Positions 1 to 8,853 of a stretch of DNA of 64,000 bases are shown piece by piece (position 1 is the first letter of the stretch; every line of letters begins with the position of its first letter). The stretch is from NCBI GenBank assembly GCA_965246765.1, contig CBDFFJ010000002.1, forward strand, positions 248,001 to 312,000. Direction: 5' to 3'. This stretch comes from UBA1952 sp965246765 (lineage in GTDB: Bacteria; Bacteroidota; Bacteroidia; Chitinophagales; Chitinophagaceae). Made by a program: the position numbers and the translations under genes. The notes below the pieces were generated by a model that saw nothing but the letters and a program-made list of their open reading frames with translations, searched no databases and was not told where the DNA came from.

Positions 1-2
1 AC

Positions 3-1754
3 GTTCACGACGTTATCATGTCTCCGGCAGGCGATACGGTAGAACTGTCCCGCTTCATTACGCCTTATGCCAATACCGGAGTGCCTCGCTTCCCTTCTAC
101 CTGGACCCATCGCTACATTTTTGATGTCACCGATTATTATCCGCTGCTGAAGGGCAACAACACCTTCCGCATTTTCTATTCCGGCTATTCCTACGGCTTC
201 ACTGCAAATGTGCGTTTTGCCTTTGTAGAAGGCACGCCGGAGCGGAATGTGCTCGGTGTAACGAAGCTTTGGGGCGGTTCTTTCGCCTACGGTAATGCAG
301 CAAATCCCATTGACAACAATGTAACTGCGGTAACACGCACGGCACCCCTCGGCACGCAAAGCACGGAGATGAAGGTGCTCATCACCGGCCACGGCAGCGA
401 TGCCAACCAGTGTTGCGAGTTCGCGAGCCACAGCTACGAAGCAAAAGTGAACGGCAATTCGCTCGGTAAAACTGCCATCTGGCGTGCTGACTGCGGCTCC
501 AACGAAGTATATCCGCAAGGCGGCACCTGGATTTATGACCGCGCCAACTGGTGCCCGGGCGCTACGGTGACTCCCTATACGCACAAGCTGACAGGAGTTA
601 CAGGCCTTGCCACCTATACCACAGACTTGGATTTTGACGCTTACACCAATACAAATACCAGCTACGGCTCTTACAACCTTCAGGCAAATGCGCTCTACTA
701 TGCGGCTTTCAACAAAACGACTGACGCCTCGCTGGAAGACATTATTGCACCTTCTGATTATGAGGGTCACTATCGTGAAAATCCATCTAATGGTCAGCCG
801 GCAATCACTATCCGCAATACAGGCCGCGACACAATCACGACTATGCAGATTGAGTATGGCGTAAAAGACTCTGCCATGTCCACTTATACAATGGCAGGCC
901 TGCTGCGCCCTCTGCACGATCTGCAGGTTAACCTTCCTGAGCTGCCGGCTTTAAAGAAGCTGTCGCTGGCAGGGGCTACCGGAAGCTACACCTTTGTAGC
1001 ACGCATTGTAAGCGTAAACGGCATTGCGGACAATGACCCGAAGAATGATACACTGCGTTCCACATTTACTGTGGCGCCTACCTGGCCCAACGCCATCGTC
1101 GTTTATATGAAGACCAACTCTGCCGGCGTTGGCGGCGTAGGCCAGAATCCGAGTGAGACAAGCTGGAAGATTACCGATGCCTCAGGTGCCGTAGTAGCAT
1201 CGCGTAGCAACGCAGACGTCAGCACCGTTTATTCCGACACAGTATCCGTCTCAGGTACAGGCATGTACAAGCTTACCGTGACAGATGGCGGCTGCGACGG
1301 CCTTTACTGGTGGGTTTACGGTCAGACTCCGCAGCTTGGCATTACCGCCGGTAATATCGTTGTCAGAGATGCATATACCGGCGCAAGCATTCCTGTAAAA
1401 GGGAGTTCCTATAGTGGCACATACCACGACGATTTCGGTTGCGGATTTTCGCAAAGCTTCAGTTCCAGAGGCTGGTCACTTGGCGTCTCAAATACTCCCG
1501 GCAGTCGGAGTATGAGCTTGCAGGCGTTTCCTAACCCGGCGAAAAAGACAGTGCAGGCAAACCTCTACGGCCTTAACTCAGTAGCAGGCACGCTTTCCAT
1601 TATAGATGTAATAGGCAGGCAGGTTCTTACACAGGAGACGCACGCCCCCGCCAACACGATAAGCATCAGCACCCTTGCACCGGGCATCTATACCCTTATA
1701 TATCAGGGAACGGACGGAGAGCGGCTCAGCAGCCGTCTGACTGTTACTGAATAA
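3..1754 (+). CDS. PNGase F-like secreted glycoamidase with T9SS sorting domain (5' partial)
   Basis: The reading frame is open to the left edge, so the true start and signal peptide lie outside; the ATG at 18 is probably internal. The first 100 or so visible residues fit the end of a PNGase F N-terminal domain. Residues near 110-190 match its C-terminal domain, with the Cys pair in NQCCEF and the conserved QGGTWIYDRANWCPG stretch. The last 75 residues are a T9SS type-A sorting domain (FPNPAKK, then GIYTL). Members of the family release N-glycans from Asn, so the likely role is outside the cell or on its surface, deglycosylating proteins; activity is inferred from family only. A strong terminator follows directly. 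Confidence 0.85.
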   Translation, partial: VHDVIMSPAGDTVELSRFITPYANTGVPRFPSTWTHRYIFDVTDYYPLLKGNNTFRIFYSGYSYGFTANVRFAFVEGTPERNVLGVTKLWGGSFAYGNAANPIDNNVTAVTRTAPLGTQSTEMKVLITGHGSDANQCCEFASHSYEAKVNGNSLGKTAIWRADCGSNEVYPQGGTWIYDRANWCPGATVTPYTHKLTGVTGLATYTTDLDFDAYTNTNTSYGSYNLQANALYYAAFNKTTDASLEDIIAPSDYEGHYRENPSNGQPAITIRNTGRDTITTMQIEYGVKDSAMSTYTMAGLLRPLHDLQVNLPELPALKKLSLAGATGSYTFVARIVSVNGIADNDPKNDTLRSTFTVAPTWPNAIVVYMKTNSAGVGGVGQNPSETSWKITDASGAVVASRSNADVSTVYSDTVSVSGTGMYKLTVTDGGCDGLYWWVYGQTPQLGITAGNIVVRDAYTGASIPVKGSSYSGTYHDDFGCGFSQSFSSRGWSLGVSNTPGSRSMSLQAFPNPAKKTVQANLYGLNSVAGTLSIIDVIGRQVLTQETHAPANTISISTLAPGIYTLIYQGTDGERLSSRLTVTE

Positions 1755-1777
1755 TCGCCTGGCAAAATCCAAAACGA

Positions 1778-1810
1778 AAGCCGCCTCTTACTTTTGGGGC
1801 GGCTTTTTTT
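1778..1810 (+). terminator. Rho-independent terminator
   Basis: Perfect 8-bp stem AAGCCGCC/GGCGGCTT followed by a T run, just after the PNGase F-like gene and before the TPR gene. Confidence 0.85.
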
Positions 1811-1822
1811 ATTTTTAGTACA

Positions 1823-2140
1823 ATGTCCGTTACGCGCATCACGCAACTGCAGCAATTTCTGACGCAATCGCCGGCAGACCCTTTTCTGCACCATGCTTTA
1901 GCGCTGGAGTATGTGAAGGCCAGCGAGGAAGGCGAAGCGGAAAAGCACTTTCGTCAAAATCTGGATGCCTCGCCACAGTATGTAGCTACCTATTACCACC
2001 TCGGCAAGCTACTGGAACGGGACAATCGCGCGGACGATGCGATGGCGATGTACGAACGCGGCATGGCGGTGGCAAAAGCTGCCGGTGACGGCCATACTTA
2101 CAATGAGCTGCAGGCGGCTTACGAAGACCTTGCGTATTAA
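1823..2140 (+). CDS. Small tetratricopeptide repeat protein
   Basis: A 105-residue soluble protein made almost entirely of TPR-like helix pairs, for example the stretch HALALEYVKASEEGEAEKH and the next unit around YYHLGKLLERD. There is no signal peptide or membrane segment. Its stop codon overlaps the tilS start by one base (TTAATG), so the two are almost certainly co-transcribed and translationally coupled. A TATTTTTA sequence about 5 bases before the ATG could be the -7 promoter box. TPR proteins of this size usually act as protein-protein adaptors; the partner is unknown. Confident as a gene, not as to function. Confidence 0.8.
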   Translation: MSVTRITQLQQFLTQSPADPFLHHALALEYVKASEEGEAEKHFRQNLDASPQYVATYYHLGKLLERDNRADDAMAMYERGMAVAKAAGDGHTYNELQAAYEDLAY

Positions 2141-3474
2141 TGAAGGATTTAGCGCAGCGCTTCGCACAGAATTGGAAAGAAAAACAGTTTCCGACAGGCG
2201 GGCAAAAGGTGCTGCTGGCCTTGAGCGGCGGTATGGATTCAATGACGCTGGCGCACTTGTTGCTTGCCGCTGAAATTCCATTCGCAGCGGCGCACGTAAA
2301 CTTCGGCTTGCGCGGAAGGGATTCGGATGAAGACGCCGCATTTGTGGAGGTCTGGTGCGAGGCTGCTGGCGTCCCCATTCACTGCAAAGAAATATTCATT
2401 AGAGAATTCGCCGGGCACATCAGCCCAAACGTGCAGGTGGCGGCGCGCCACGCGCGCTATAGCTACTTCACAGGCCTGAAGCATGAACATCAGTACGCCG
2501 CAATTCTCACTGCTCATCACATCAATGATGTAGCCGAAACGATGCTGATCAACCTGACGAGGGGCACAGGCATCGCGGGCCTCCACGGTATTCCTGAAAA
2601 AACTGACGACATCATCCGGCCGCTGCTGTTTGCCACGCGTGAACAGCTGCTTGCTTACGCAAAATCCGAAGACATCAGCTGGCGCGAGGACACTTCCAAC
2701 AGCGAGGACAAATACCTGCGCAATGCTATCCGCCACCACATCCTGCCAAAGCTGGAAGAGCTGATGCCCGGCGCCGCGGCCCGGATTGCCGCAACAGCGG
2801 AACGGCTGAAAGGAACTGAAATCATCTACCGGAAAGCAGTGGACAGGCGACTGCTGAAGCTGCGGGAGCTGCGTGGAAAAGATTGGTATATGCCTGTCCG
2901 GCTACTTGACAAAGAAGAAGCGCGCTTAACCATCGCCTTTGAGCTATTCACGTCATTTGGTTTTTCCGGCGCGCAGATTCCGGATATTCTGGCACTGATG
3001 AAGGGAGAAAGCGGCAGGCAGATTTTATCGCAGACGCATCGCGTTATCCGGCACCGCGATTTTTTGGTAATTACTGCACTTGAGCAGGCAGCCGCAAATC
3101 TGATTCTGATAGAAAGCCTTCCGACAGACATTCAAACTGCTGAAGGCGTCTTCCACCTCTCTTGGGCTGCTGCCGCGGGGGTTTCAGAAGATTCAAATAT
3201 AGCGATGCTGCACGGCGACGACCTAAGCTTTCCACTCATTCTGCGTACACGCCGGGAAGGCGATTACTTCTACCCCTTGGGTATGGGCGGCAAAAAGAAA
3301 AAGCTGAAGCGTTTCCTGATTGACATTAAGACGCCGCTGCATGAGAAAGACCGCATTCGCATTCTGGAAAGCGATAAAAAGATTTTATGGATTGCCGGGA
3401 AGCGGATTGACGAGCGGGCGAAAGTTCGGCAGGCGACACAGCGGGTTTTGAAAGTCGTGTTCATTCCGGCATAG
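2140..3474 (+). CDS. tilS: tRNA(Ile)-lysidine synthase
   Basis: TilS attaches lysine to C34 of the CAU-anticodon tRNA-Ile, changing its decoding from AUG to AUA; it is normally essential. The N-terminal PP-loop ATP pyrophosphatase motif SGGMDS is at residues 29-34, followed by AHVNFGLRGRDSDEDA, the usual TilS second motif. The C-terminal part contains the tRNA-binding TilS_C region, with GDYFYPLGMGGKKKKLKRF. Length 444 is normal for Bacteroidota. The ATG overlaps the stop of the upstream TPR gene. It ends 15 bases before the convergent rhomboid gene. Confidence 0.95.
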   Translation: MKDLAQRFAQNWKEKQFPTGGQKVLLALSGGMDSMTLAHLLLAAEIPFAAAHVNFGLRGRDSDEDAAFVEVWCEAAGVPIHCKEIFIREFAGHISPNVQVAARHARYSYFTGLKHEHQYAAILTAHHINDVAETMLINLTRGTGIAGLHGIPEKTDDIIRPLLFATREQLLAYAKSEDISWREDTSNSEDKYLRNAIRHHILPKLEELMPGAAARIAATAERLKGTEIIYRKAVDRRLLKLRELRGKDWYMPVRLLDKEEARLTIAFELFTSFGFSGAQIPDILALMKGESGRQILSQTHRVIRHRDFLVITALEQAAANLILIESLPTDIQTAEGVFHLSWAAAAGVSEDSNIAMLHGDDLSFPLILRTRREGDYFYPLGMGGKKKKLKRFLIDIKTPLHEKDRIRILESDKKILWIAGKRIDERAKVRQATQRVLKVVFIPA

Positions 3475-3489
3475 CGGACACGCCTGGCA

Positions 3490-4107
3490 TTAAAACCTGA
3501 ACGCCTGAATTTCTTCAATAAAATTCCGCCCATGCGAAGGCTCTACTGCCATCGTAAAGAAAAATCCGAAGACAGCGCCCCAGAAGTGTGCATCATGATT
3601 AATGGTGCCCTGTCCGCGCCGCGACATGTAAACTGAATAAGCGAGATAGAGCACAGCAAACAGGATGTTCGGCATCTTAATAAAGAACACGTATATCTGC
3701 GTCCACGGTGAAAAATAAACCGAGGAAAACAGCACCGCAGCCACGCCGCCCGAAGCGCCGAGCGAGCGGTAATAGAGGTTTTGCTGATGTTTTAAAAAAG
3801 ACGGAATTGAGGCGACTACAATGCCGGCCAGGTACATCAGCACGTACAGCCAGGGCGTGAGGCCATGCGCCATAAACTCCGCCTCCACAAAGCGCCCGAT
3901 GAAGAACATCGTGAACATGTTGAAGGCAAGGTGGCTCCAGTCGGCATGGATGAAACCGGAGGTAAGCAGGCGGTAATACTCCCCGGGACTCCGCATTTTG
4001 GCGGGCCAGAGGATGAGCTTGTCCGCCATCCGGTTGTCGTTGAAGGCGGCTATGGAAAGAAGCACCGTGACAATTACCAGCGTCACCGTGAAGGCTATAG
4101 GATACAT
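3490..4107 (-). CDS. Rhomboid family intramembrane serine protease
   Basis: Polytopic 205-residue protein with about six hydrophobic segments. The catalytic Ser sits in GASG (Ser119) and the catalytic His in AHFWGAVFG (His174). The conserved HADWSHLAFNM segment (residues 54-64) supplies the oxyanion His and Asn region of rhomboids. It should cleave transmembrane helices inside the inner membrane; substrates are unknown. The start at 4107 is supported by TACTTTCG (4115-4122 on the minus strand), a good -7 box 7 bases upstream. The gene is convergent with tilS. Confidence 0.92.
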   Translation of the reverse strand: MYPIAFTVTLVIVTVLLSIAAFNDNRMADKLILWPAKMRSPGEYYRLLTSGFIHADWSHLAFNMFTMFFIGRFVEAEFMAHGLTPWLYVLMYLAGIVVASIPSFLKHQQNLYYRSLGASGGVAAVLFSSVYFSPWTQIYVFFIKMPNILFAVLYLAYSVYMSRRGQGTINHDAHFWGAVFGFFFTMAVEPSHGRNFIEEIQAFRF

Positions 4108-4114
4108 CAGCCCA

Positions 4115-4122
4115 CGAAAGTA
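4115..4122 (-). promoter_or_regulatory. -7 box of the rhomboid gene
   Basis: TACTTTCG on the minus strand fits the Bacteroidota TAnnTTTG box with one change; it is 7 bases from the start codon. Confidence 0.5.
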
Positions 4123-4128
4123 GCCTAA

Positions 4129-4602
4129 TCAGGCATGATGATAAGGCGAGTTGTTGAGGATAGAAAAGGCGCGGTACACCTGCTCTGCAACAATCAGCCG
4201 CACCAATTGATGCGGAAACACAAGTTTGGAAAGGCTCCACACCGCAGCCGCCCGCATACGCACTCCATCGCTCACGCCATAAGCGCCGCCAATAAGCAGA
4301 ACGAGCGTCTTTGTGCTGCTGTTCATCAGACCCTGAAAGCTTTGCGCCCATTCGGGCGAGGTCAGGAGCTTACCGCGTTCATCCAAAAGAATAAGGTGAT
4401 GCTGCGGCCCAAGCTTTTTCAGAATTAGGGCCTCTTCGGCGGCCATCGTCGCTTCGGGAGTAGGCAGCACACCTTTTTTAGGCGGTGGCAGTACTACAAG
4501 TTCCGTTGTGCACCAGGGCTTCACCTTTTGCAGGTAATGCGCAATGGCCGGCCCTATGTGGGCCTCATTCGCCTTCCCGACAGACCATATTTCTATCACC
4601 AT
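4129..4602 (-). CDS. rlmH: 23S rRNA pseudouridine-1915 N3-methyltransferase
   Basis: RlmH is a SPOUT-class enzyme that methylates pseudouridine 1915 in helix 69 of 23S rRNA. The 157-residue protein starts at MVIEIWSVGK, the typical RlmH N-terminus, so I placed the start at 4602. The longer open frame to 4842 runs through an interspersed repeat and the start of the E2 gene and is not coding. The C-terminal SPOUT knot is clear: LLIGGAYGVSDGV, then LSKLVFPHQLVRL and EQVYRAFSI. It is divergent from the E2 gene, with 106 bases between the two starts. Confidence 0.95.
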   Translation of the reverse strand: MVIEIWSVGKANEAHIGPAIAHYLQKVKPWCTTELVVLPPPKKGVLPTPEATMAAEEALILKKLGPQHHLILLDERGKLLTSPEWAQSFQGLMNSSTKTLVLLIGGAYGVSDGVRMRAAAVWSLSKLVFPHQLVRLIVAEQVYRAFSILNNSPYHHA

Positions 4603-4632
4603 CGCCGGCAAGATAAGGCAGCAGGAAAGCTT

Positions 4633-4666
4633 TTTGCGCCTTTGCGCGGCCTTTGCGCCTTTGCGC
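4633..4666 (+). repeat. TTTGCGC tandem repeat (widespread small intergenic repeat)
   Basis: Four copies of TTTGCGC begin at 4633, 4641, 4652 and 4660, separated by 8, 11 and 8 bases. Read on the minus strand the region translates as RKGAKAAQRR, a peptide I recognise as a recurring spurious translation in many unrelated bacterial genomes. It lies between the divergent rlmH and E2 genes. Confidence 0.6.
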
Positions 4667-4677
4667 GAAACCTTCCC

Positions 4678-4685
4678 TACTTTTA
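4678..4685 (+). promoter_or_regulatory. Possible -7 box of the pyruvate dehydrogenase E2 gene
   Basis: TACTTTTA resembles TAnnTTTG with the last base changed; it lies 23 bases before the E2 ATG. Confidence 0.4.
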
Positions 4686-4708
4686 ACCCCGTAAAATCAA
4701 AGCACGTA

Positions 4709-6373
4709 ATGGCCGAAGCAATCAGAATGCCGCTGCTCTCCGACACGATGAAGGAGGGTATAATAGCTGCATGGCATAAGAAGGTGGGCGACAAGGTAAA
4801 GGGCGACGATGTCCTTGCGGATGTAGAGACCGACAAGGCCACTATGGAGGTTATGGGCTATGTGGACGGCACCCTTCTTTATGTGGGCGTGGAGCAAGGC
4901 AAAGCTGCCAAAGTGAATGATATTATTGCCATCGTTGGCAAGGAAGGCGAAGATTACAAGCCACTGCTGGATGGCGGCGGAAGCGCTGCGGCAGCGGATA
5001 ACGCCGGCGCCGCTGAAACTAAAACGCCGGAAGAAGAGAAGAAAGCGCCGGAAGAAAGCGACGCGCCGGCACCTGCGCCGGCTGCCGCTGCATCCGCAGA
5101 ATTACCGAAGGACACCACGGTCGTCCGCATGCCGCTCCTTTCCGATACGATGAAGGAAGGCAAAATCGTGGCCTGGCATAAAAAGGTCGGAGATTTGGTA
5201 AAGAACGACGATGTGCTTGCGGACGTAGAAACGGACAAAGCAACGATGGAAGTAATGGGCTATGCTGACGGCACCCTGCTGCATATCGGTGTGCCTGAAG
5301 GAAGCGCAGCGCCGGTAAACGGTATCATCGCCATCATCGGCAAAGCCGGAACGGACGTCACGGCGTTTCTGGCGGCGGAAGGCAAGGGCGGACAAGCAGC
5401 GGCAGCTCCTGCGGAAAAACCTGCCGAAGCGCCTGCACAATCTGCGCCGGCTGCACAGCCGCAGGAAGCGGCAAATGCAGATGCCGGTCATAATGCCGAT
5501 GGCGGCCGCCTTAAAGCGTCACCGCTCGCTAAGCGCCTTGCGAAGGAAAAAGGCATCAACATCTCAGAAGTAAAGGGCTCCGGCGATAACGGCCGCATCA
5601 TCAAGCGCGATGTGGATGAATTCAAGACATCTGCAGCTAAGCCCGCTTCGTCCGCTGCTTCCCAGGCCGCCGGCCCTTCAGCTCCCGAAGGCACTGCTTA
5701 CACAGATACGCCGCTTTCACAAATGCGCCGCGTCATTGCGCAGCGCCTGTCAGAAAGCATGTACAGCGCGCCGCATTTTTATCTGCGCATGACGGTGACG
5801 ATGGACAATGCCATCGCTTCGCGGAAAGCAATCAACGACGTGGCTACGTCCAAGGTCTCTTTCAACGACCTTATCATCAAGGCCTGCGCTATGGCGCTCC
5901 GCAAGCATCCGGAAGTAAACTCTTCCTGGACAGGCGACGCCATCCGTCAAAACCACAACATCAATATCGGGACGGCAGTGGCGGTGGATGAAGGGCTGAT
6001 TGTGCCTGTCGTTAAGAATGCCGACGGCAAATCGCTCTCGCAGATTGCGGAAGAAGCCGGTGTCTTGATTGACAAGGCGCGCAATAAGAAACTGCAGCCG
6101 CAGGAGTTCTCCGGCAACACGTTTACCATTTCCAACCTTGGCATGATGGATATTGACGAATTTACCGCCATCATCAATCCGCCGGACAGCTGCATTCTCG
6201 CCGTAGGCAAGATTGCGCCCACGCCGGTTGCTGAAAACAATCAGGTGGTTATACGCCAGCTCTTGAAACTGACGCTCAGCTGCGACCACCGCGTGGTGGA
6301 CGGCGCTGTTGGCGCCAGATTCCTGCAAACATTGAAGGCATACTTGGAAAATCCGGTGACGATGCTCGCTTAG
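4709..6373 (+). CDS. pdhC: Pyruvate dehydrogenase complex E2, dihydrolipoamide acetyltransferase
   Basis: E2 core of the pyruvate dehydrogenase complex: it carries acetyl groups on lipoyl-lysine and transfers them to CoA. Two lipoyl domains are visible, with the lipoylated Lys in ETDKATMEV at residues 43 and 177. They are joined by Ala/Pro/Glu-rich linkers. An E3-binding domain follows (SPLAKRLAKEKGI), then the catalytic domain ending in DHRVVDGAVG with active-site His527 and Asp531. The start at 4709 (MAEAIRMPLL) begins the first lipoyl domain exactly; the longer upstream frame is spurious. E1 and E3 genes are not adjacent, so the complex is encoded at scattered loci. 554 residues. Confidence 0.95.
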   Translation: MAEAIRMPLLSDTMKEGIIAAWHKKVGDKVKGDDVLADVETDKATMEVMGYVDGTLLYVGVEQGKAAKVNDIIAIVGKEGEDYKPLLDGGGSAAAADNAGAAETKTPEEEKKAPEESDAPAPAPAAAASAELPKDTTVVRMPLLSDTMKEGKIVAWHKKVGDLVKNDDVLADVETDKATMEVMGYADGTLLHIGVPEGSAAPVNGIIAIIGKAGTDVTAFLAAEGKGGQAAAAPAEKPAEAPAQSAPAAQPQEAANADAGHNADGGRLKASPLAKRLAKEKGINISEVKGSGDNGRIIKRDVDEFKTSAAKPASSAASQAAGPSAPEGTAYTDTPLSQMRRVIAQRLSESMYSAPHFYLRMTVTMDNAIASRKAINDVATSKVSFNDLIIKACAMALRKHPEVNSSWTGDAIRQNHNINIGTAVAVDEGLIVPVVKNADGKSLSQIAEEAGVLIDKARNKKLQPQEFSGNTFTISNLGMMDIDEFTAIINPPDSCILAVGKIAPTPVAENNQVVIRQLLKLTLSCDHRVVDGAVGARFLQTLKAYLENPVTMLA

Positions 6374-6431
6374 AAACCGGTCTGAACGACCAAAGGGAGG
6401 TCTGCCTGGTTTCTACACGGGCAGAAAATTG

Positions 6432-6467
6432 AAAAGCCTGCAAGGAGCAATATCCCCGCAGGCTTTT
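6432..6467. terminator. Bidirectional terminator
   Basis: Perfect 10-bp stem AAAAGCCTGC/GCAGGCTTTT between the convergent E2 gene and the small membrane-protein gene. Confidence 0.85.
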
Positions 6468-6488
6468 GCATTTTTAATTTTGCATTGT

Positions 6489-6890
6489 TCAACCCATACC
6501 CTCTTCCAGCCCGGCATACATCGGCACATCATCCGGCTCATGCCGCACTTCCACGAAGTAATAAACCGGGAAAGCCAGCGGACCGAAAATGGCCATAAAC
6601 ACCAGCCAGGCCAGCTTTGTAGAGCCATTCATTGTGCGCACCTTTTTCAGGTGAATGATGAAAGCCACCAGCACGGCAAGGCCAATCAGAAAGGCAATCA
6701 TAAAAAGTGTAAACGAGCCGCCGTAATTGCGCGCAATCATCGTTACAACTTTCTCATGCTGCTGGAACTGCTCGTTGGCTATCAGATGGCTGGTAGCGTA
6801 CATGATGTAAGCCCACCAGGAACTGATAGCGACGAATGGAATGAAGCTCACCGGCCCCATCCATACTTTATCTCCGTTTTTCATAGCCAT
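6489..6890 (-). CDS. Small membrane protein with PLDc_N-like segment
   Basis: A 133-residue protein with about three hydrophobic segments (near residues 13-33, 57-80 and 92-112). The last part, TKLAWLVFMAIFGPLAFPVYYF, resembles the phospholipase D nuclease N-terminal (PLDc_N) membrane domain found as a stand-alone unit in many bacteria. No catalytic residues can be assigned. The C-terminus is acidic. It shares a bidirectional terminator with the E2 gene and lies downstream of phoH on the same strand. Function unknown. Confidence 0.65.
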   Translation of the reverse strand: MAMKNGDKVWMGPVSFIPFVAISSWWAYIMYATSHLIANEQFQQHEKVVTMIARNYGGSFTLFMIAFLIGLAVLVAFIIHLKKVRTMNGSTKLAWLVFMAIFGPLAFPVYYFVEVRHEPDDVPMYAGLEEGMG

Positions 6891-6988
6891 AAGTATTGTG
6901 CGCCGCAGCGCGGGTTAATGACTATACGGCATAAAGACTATGCCTTCCGGCAGCGCAAGGCGGCTACTTTAACAGTAGGCAGAATAAG

Positions 6989-7015
6989 AAAGCCACCCGT
7001 TTTGCGGATGGCCTT
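6989..7015 (-). terminator. Terminator after phoH
   Basis: Imperfect 11-bp stem with G-T pairs (AAAGCCACCCG/CGGATGGCCTT), followed on the minus strand by a T-rich tract; it closes the phoH unit. Confidence 0.6.
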
Positions 7016-7040
7016 CTTTTGTCCCTATTCTGTTTATTTT

Positions 7041-8058
7041 TTACACACGTTTCGCATCGCTGCCCGCCGTACGCTCCATGCGTTGCTCGTTCAGCTCATC
7101 TTCGCGCACCTGGTCCTTGTCGTAAGCACGGATGATGGCCTTTACGAGGCGGTGACGTACCACATCGCTTTCGTCAAGCTGGATGTGGGCAATGCCGTCA
7201 ATGTTCTTCAGGATACGCGTTGCCTTCACAAGACCGCTACGCTGATTCTTCGGCAGGTCCACCTGCGTCATGTCGCCGGTAATAATCGCTTTCGCCGAAG
7301 GGCCTATACGGGTCAGGAACATCTTCAGCTGCAGCTCTGTCGCGTTCTGCGCTTCATCCAGAATAATAAAGGCGTTATCCAGCGTACGGCCGCGCATGTA
7401 AGCCAGCGGCGCAATCTCAATGATGCGGTTGGCCATATAGTACGTTAGCTTATCGCTCGGAAGCATATCGTCCAGCGCATCGTAGAGCGGACGCAGGTAC
7501 GGGTCAATCTTTTCCTTCAGGTCGCCGGGCAGGAAGCCGAGGCTTTCGCCGGCTTCTACAGCCGGGCGCGTAAGGATGATTTTGCGCACTGCCTTGTTCT
7601 TCAACGCGCGCACCGCAAGGGCCACCGCTGTGTACGTCTTACCAGTGCCCGCAGGCCCGAGGGCGAAGATGATATCGTTCTTCTCGGCCGCCGCGGCCAT
7701 CATTTTCTGATTCTGGCGTCTTGGCGCGGATAACCTTGCCGTTCGGCCCGAATACGAGGATGTCATTTCCACCAGTCTCTTCAATGGTCGGCCCGTCCAC
7801 GCCGTCGTCGTCGCCAAGGATTTGCGCGAAATACTGCTCACTCAGGTGGCCGTTGCGCTCCAGGTATTTTATTACATGGCCGATGCGCTCCTGGGCGCCG
7901 GCTACTTCTTCCGGCTTGCCGGACAGCTTCACCTGCTGACCACGCGAAAGTATTTTAAGGAGCGGGAAGCGTTTCTTCAGCAGGTCAAACTTGCTGTTAT
8001 TAATCCCGAAAAATTCAATCGGGTTGACGCTTTCAAGGTTGATGATGGCTTCTGTCAA
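7041..8058 (-). pseudogene. phoH: PhoH family ATPase, interrupted by a one-base insertion
   Basis: PhoH is a cytoplasmic ATPase with a KH-like N-terminal part, linked to phosphate stress and RNA metabolism. The gene is split between two frames. Residues 1-115 (MTEAIINLESVN to VIRAKTP) run from 8058. The rest (NQKMM to the end) continues in another frame. Dropping the single base at 7713 restores a continuous 338-residue protein of normal family length. It would then have Walker A GPAGTGKT at 134-141 and the PhoH motifs LTRPAVEAGE and FIILDEAQNA. The start is TTG; an in-frame stop lies a few codons upstream and no ATG is available. The frameshift may be a sequencing error, a real mutation or recoding; the C-terminal frame looks fully conserved. 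Confidence 0.85.
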
Positions 8059-8158
8059 AGTATGGGTTTTGCTTGTTTAGTGCTATGAATTTACCGCTAA
8101 ATACTATGCCATAATGCGCATTTTCTGTTATCAAAGTGTTGATAACTATTGCGCTGCA

Positions 8159-8617
8159 TTACCCAACCTTATAGCCGGCGTTCTTGAACGCTTCTACCTT
8201 TCCGGCAACGGCTTTATCGCTCAGCGCGAAGATTCTCGCTACAAGCACTGCGGCATTCCGTGCTCCCGCTTTGCCCACAGCAAGCGTCCCGACTGGCAGC
8301 CCCGCGGGCATCTGAACGATGCTATAAAGCGCATCCACGCCGCCCGGCAATCCGCCTTCCAACGGCACGCCCAGCACGGGCAGGCTCGTGTATGCCGCGC
8401 ATACGCCCGGCAGCGCCGCCGCCATGCCAGCTGCAGCTATCACCGCGCCGAAGCCATTTTCGGGCGCTGTTATCATCAGCTCACGCACCTTATCGGGGTT
8501 GCGGTGGGCGGACGCTACTACCATTTCGCCTTCAATGCCAAACCAGGCGAGCCACTTCTTACTTTCTTCCATAACCGGCTCATCGCTTGCGGAGCCCATG
8601 ATGATGAGTGCTTTCAT
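8159..8617 (-). CDS. purE: N5-carboxyaminoimidazole ribonucleotide mutase
   Basis: PurE converts N5-CAIR to CAIR in purine synthesis. The 152-residue protein opens with the PurE signature MGSASDEPVM. It contains SAHRNPDKV and the nucleotide-binding AAGMAAALPGV and GVPLEGGLPGG segments; length is typical of class I PurE. The purK partner, usually adjacent, is not in the window. The leader is A-rich, without a Shine-Dalgarno sequence; TATTTTAG about 40 bases upstream may be the -7 box. phoH lies downstream on the same strand after a 100-base gap. Confidence 0.95.
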   Translation of the reverse strand: MKALIIMGSASDEPVMEESKKWLAWFGIEGEMVVASAHRNPDKVRELMITAPENGFGAVIAAAGMAAALPGVCAAYTSLPVLGVPLEGGLPGGVDALYSIVQMPAGLPVGTLAVGKAGARNAAVLVARIFALSDKAVAGKVEAFKNAGYKVG

Positions 8618-8833
8618 TTTTTCTTTTTCTTTTAGGGTGAAAAGTTTCGCGGCTAAAATAGGCGCGGCGGACGGCTCCGCTTTCCAAAACTTGTCAACAT
8701 GTGCACATTCCGCAAGGCCTGCACCATACTTGTTTAGCTTTCAGCGCGATGTCCGGGCGGCGATTCAACAGCGGAAGGAAGGCTGTCGTATTCCGGCGAA
8801 GGCATTCAATCCGGCCCGGCGGCCATTCTGTGC

Positions 8834-8841
8834 TAAATTTG
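8834..8841 (+). promoter_or_regulatory. -7 box of recN
   Basis: TAAATTTG matches the Bacteroidota TAnnTTTG consensus exactly. It is followed by CGCC, as at several other promoters in the window, and ends 12 bases before the recN ATG. Confidence 0.65.
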
Positions 8842-8853
8842 CGCCGTTAAACT

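Noticed and set aside
4603..4842. Long N-terminal extension of rlmH and of the E2 gene across each other
   Set aside because: Both extensions translate the same intergenic repeat and lack family similarity; the family N-termini begin at 4602 and 4709.
6429..7448. A 339-codon + strand open frame opposite the small membrane protein and phoH
   Set aside because: It spans two minus-strand genes and a terminator; its sequence is His/Arg-rich antisense shadow.
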